Positions 61,601 through 64,000 of a stretch of DNA of 64,000 nucleotides are shown here, piece after piece (positions within the stretch are counted from its first letter, which is position 1; every line of letters starts with the position of its first letter). The notes under the pieces are model-generated. The model saw only the letters and a program-made list of their open reading frames with translations, was not told the origin of the DNA and ran no database searches. This DNA is from JBIQJD01 sp044507695. GTDB taxonomy: Bacteria > Bacteroidota > Ignavibacteria > Ignavibacteriales > Ignavibacteriaceae. The stretch covers positions 62,001 through 126,000 of the forward strand of contig JBIQJD010000008.1 of assembly GCA_044507695.1 (NCBI GenBank), given 5' to 3'. The translations under genes and the position numbers were made by a program.

Positions 61601-62476
61601 ATGAAAAAAGTAATACTCGATACAGACATCGGAACAGATATAGATGATGCAATTGCGTTAACATATCTGCTTGCAAATCCAGATTGCGATCTTTTAGGAA
61701 TAACAACAGTAACCGGTGAGCCTGAAAAACGAGCAATGCTTGCAAGCTCACTTTGTAAACTTGCCGGAAAAGATATTCCGATTTTTCCGGGCACAGCCAA
61801 TCCAATTATAATTGAACAGCAGCAGAAAATTGCACAGCAGGCTGAATCATTATCCAAATGGCCGCATGAAAAAAATTTTCCGAATGGAGAAGCAATAAAT
61901 TTTTTGCGCGATACAATACATGCGAATCCCGGTGAGGTTACACTTTTAACAATCGGCCCGCTTACAAATATTGCTTTACTGTTTTTAGTTTATCCTGAAA
62001 TACCATCACTTTTAAAATCGCTTGTTTCAATGTGCGGATACTTCAAACACAATGTTGAAGGCTGGAATAAACTTGAGTGGAATGCTAAAGGTGATTATCA
62101 TGCAACTGAAATAGTTTACCGCGCAGATATTGCTTTGCACAGATCAATTGGAATTGATGTTACTTCACAGGTTAAGATGAATTCAAAAGAATTTACTGAA
62201 CACTTTAGTGCTGATATTTTCAAACCGCTTCAGGATTATGCAAAACATTGGTATGATTATTCTCATACTGTTACTTTTCATGATCCGCTTGCTGCCGCGG
62301 TTATTTTTAATGAGCGCATCTGCAAATATGAAAAAGGAAATGTGTCCATCGAGATGAAAGATGATGAGAATGCGGGATTAACAAAATGGAATCCTTCACC
62401 AGAAGGGAAGCATGAAATTGCTGTAAGTGTTGATCAGGAAGAATTCTTTAAAGAATATTTTTCTGTTTTTAAATGA
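61601..62476 (+). CDS. Nucleoside hydrolase (ribosyl-hydrolase)
   Basis: A 291-residue protein of the inosine-uridine-preferring nucleoside hydrolase family. The calcium-site motif near the N-terminus is LDTDIGTDIDDAIAL, with Asp residues at 7, 9, 13, 15 and 16. LTIGPLTNIAL and FHDPLAAAVIF (catalytic Asp) are also present. It would release ribose from nucleosides, feeding the ribokinase and ribose pyranase encoded upstream. No signal peptide. Confidence 0.9.
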   Translation: MKKVILDTDIGTDIDDAIALTYLLANPDCDLLGITTVTGEPEKRAMLASSLCKLAGKDIPIFPGTANPIIIEQQQKIAQQAESLSKWPHEKNFPNGEAINFLRDTIHANPGEVTLLTIGPLTNIALLFLVYPEIPSLLKSLVSMCGYFKHNVEGWNKLEWNAKGDYHATEIVYRADIALHRSIGIDVTSQVKMNSKEFTEHFSADIFKPLQDYAKHWYDYSHTVTFHDPLAAAVIFNERICKYEKGNVSIEMKDDENAGLTKWNPSPEGKHEIAVSVDQEEFFKEYFSVFK

Positions 62477-62545
62477 TAAAAATCTGCGTACAAATGATTC
62501 ACAGTTGATCATTGATAAACAATTAGTTAATGCATAAAAGATTTT

Positions 62546-63139
62546 ATGAATACAACAATACTTATTTTGGTTAGACACGGAGAAAGTGAAGCGTATGATT
62601 ATCTTCCCGGGAGAAAACCCGGTGTAAACTTAAGTGCTGCCGGAGTTGCGGAAGTAAAAAATCTTGCAAAGCATCTTACCAGGTTTAACATTGATATAAT
62701 ATTTTCAAGCCCTGTTGATAGAACTAAACAGACTGCTGAGATAATTTCTTCTTCGATTAGTAAAGAAATTAAATTTGCCGATGAGTTGATGGAAATTGAT
62801 TTTGGTGAATGGACCGGAAAATCATTTGCTGAGCTGAAGAATGATAATCAATGGAAATTATTTCACAAATTCAGAAGCGGAACCAGAATTCCCGGCGGTG
62901 AAACAATATTAGAAGTTCAATTCAGAATGATTAAAAAAATTGAAGAGATAATTAGTAAATATTCAGGTAAAACTATTTTGATTGTGAGTCATGGTGATCC
63001 CATTAAAAGTGCTCTTTGCTATTATCTCGGATTGCCTCTGGATTTTATTTCAAGAGTCAGTATCGATACAGCTTCTCTTTCAGTTTTAATTTTGAATGAA
63101 TCCGGACCAATAATAAAATCTCTGAACCATAAACCATAA
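62546..63139 (+). CDS. Histidine phosphatase (phosphoglycerate-mutase-like)
   Basis: A 197-residue protein with the RHG motif ILVRHGESEAYDYL at 7-20 (His11 as the phospho-acceptor) and later LLIVSHGDPIKSAL-type motif (VSHGDP) plus FSSPVDRTKQTAEII and MEIDFGEWTGKSF. Members dephosphorylate sugar phosphates or small phosphoesters. It may act on a phosphorylated sugar of this pathway. Downstream is the second sugar-binding protein. Confidence 0.88.
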   Translation: MNTTILILVRHGESEAYDYLPGRKPGVNLSAAGVAEVKNLAKHLTRFNIDIIFSSPVDRTKQTAEIISSSISKEIKFADELMEIDFGEWTGKSFAELKNDNQWKLFHKFRSGTRIPGGETILEVQFRMIKKIEEIISKYSGKTILIVSHGDPIKSALCYYLGLPLDFISRVSIDTASLSVLILNESGPIIKSLNHKP

Positions 63140-63150
63140 AAAATATTCTA

Positions 63151-64000
63151 ATGAAATATATAATTAGCTTAATTATAATTTTTGCTTCTACCATTTCATT
63201 TAATTGTTCAGATAATTCTAAGAATGATGATACAGTAACAGTAACATTCTGGCACAGTTTTGTTGCATCTACAATTCCTGCATTTAATGAATTGATTGAG
63301 AAATTTGAAAGCGAAAATCCCGGGATTAAAATTAATGCTCAGTATGTTCCAACAGGTGATGCACTTGTTCAAAAATTAGTTACTGCTGTTCAAAGTAATT
63401 CTGCACCTGATATTTCATGGCTGCATTCAGATTTTATAAGCAAACTTGTAGAAGCAGATGCAATTTATCCGATGAATCATTTTATCAATTCAGAGAATGG
63501 ATTAACTGATGAAGAAATGAATGACATCTTTCCGCAGCTTCTGCAGGCAGCTTCATGGCGTGATACACTTTATGCAATGCCGATGGAAGCTACAGTGCTG
63601 GCGCTGCTATACAACAAGGATATGCTTAAAGCAGCAGGTTATTCTTCACCGCCTGCTAACTGGAATGAGCTTCATGAGTATGCAAGAAATCTCACGATTG
63701 ATTCTGATAAAGATGGTGTGCCTGAACAGTATGGATTTTATATTCCTGCTTATCCGGCTTCCGGACCATTAAGCATCTGGATGGTTTTACAGTGGACTCC
63801 ATATTTATGGCAGGCAGGCGGCAGTGAAATAAATAATAATCAAACACAGGTTTTATTTAATAGTGATGCGGGTGTTAAAGCATTAACATTGTGGAAGACA
63901 ATTTATAATGATGTCCGGTTTAATAATTTTTCTATGACTCATGATATGGGATTTACTTCAGGAACAATTGCAATGATAATGGACGGTCCGTGGGATCTTC
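63151..64000 (+). CDS. Second ABC sugar-binding lipoprotein (partial, runs off window)
   Basis: Translated by eye from ATG 63151: 283 codons open to the window end. It has a signal (KYIISLIIIFASTISF) with lipobox Cys near residue 19 (FNC-S). The fold repeats the first binding protein: VTFWHSFVASTIPAF, VPTGDALVQKLVTAVQSNSA, PDISWLHSDF. Strong similarity to the protein at 16564 marks them as paralogues; permeases probably follow beyond the window. Confidence 0.85.
   Translation, partial: MKYIISLIIIFASTISFNCSDNSKNDDTVTVTFWHSFVASTIPAFNELIEKFESENPGIKINAQYVPTGDALVQKLVTAVQSNSAPDISWLHSDFISKLVEADAIYPMNHFINSENGLTDEEMNDIFPQLLQAASWRDTLYAMPMEATVLALLYNKDMLKAAGYSSPPANWNELHEYARNLTIDSDKDGVPEQYGFYIPAYPASGPLSIWMVLQWTPYLWQAGGSEINNNQTQVLFNSDAGVKALTLWKTIYNDVRFNNFSMTHDMGFTSGTIAMIMDGPWDL

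Noticed and set aside
1..64000. Insertion sequences, prophage, tRNA or rRNA genes
   Set aside because: No transposase, integrase, phage structural protein, cloverleaf or ribosomal signature was found by eye.

Overview
ORGANISM. The window looks like a chromosome segment of an Ignavibacteria-type bacterium (Ignavibacteriota/Bacteroidota-Chlorobi group). The reasons are AT-rich DNA, Por-secretion (T9SS) C-terminal sorting domains with a YPNPFNP core on two large exported proteins, PorV/OmpP1-type barrels, a TonB-dependent receptor with a carboxypeptidase-like N-domain, and a Bacteroidota-like promoter (TTTG / TAnnTTyr). This is inferred from protein style only; I saw no rRNA or tRNA gene.

LAYOUT. 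1-5.9 kb: a partial TPR-like protein, a membrane-anchored AraC regulator, a broken MNT nucleotidyltransferase (antitoxin-like) remnant, a berberine-bridge-type FAD oxidoreductase, small membrane proteins, and two families of degenerate intergenic repeats. 5.9-15.1 kb (minus strand): a compact eight-gene assimilatory sulfur operon, sir - cobA - siroheme dehydrogenase/TSUP fusion - metZ - cysH (APS reductase type) - cysD - cysN - osmC. 15.4-64 kb (plus strand): a large carbohydrate-utilisation locus. It starts with a LacI regulator next to its own operator, followed by an ABC sugar importer without an ATPase, GWxTD and lipoprotein genes, outer-membrane barrels, a T9SS protein made of two nearly identical CBM9-like units, and a TonB receptor without SusD. 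Then come GH106-like, GH39-like, DUF6259, GH42-like, four tandem GH10-like and GH13 enzymes, with ribose, polyol and cupin sugar-metabolism genes. The window ends inside a second sugar-binding lipoprotein paralogous to the first.

MAIN DISCOVERY. The leader of the sulfur operon (about 14.8-15.1 kb, minus strand) holds two tandem transcription attenuators. Each has a tiny ORF very rich in Cys and Met codons (24 and 20 residues; the first is half Cys+Met), followed by a strong intrinsic terminator. In each, the end of the leader ORF is complementary to the 5' arm of its terminator, so an antiterminator can form. This is trp-attenuator logic, and the sensed amino acids match the two end products of the operon (Cys via sulfide, Met via MetZ).

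HOW IT WORKS TOGETHER. Sulfate is activated to APS by CysDN, reduced to sulfite by CysH, then to sulfide by siroheme Sir. CobA and the CysG-N-like domain supply siroheme, and MetZ fixes sulfide into homocysteine. In the sugar locus, extracellular and Tat-exported glycosidases plus outer-membrane proteins probably break and import a hemicellulose-like glycan. Cytoplasmic glycosidases, aldo/keto reductases, Gfo/Idh/MocA oxidoreductase, isomerases and ribokinase then process the products. The exact glycan is not readable from sequence alone.
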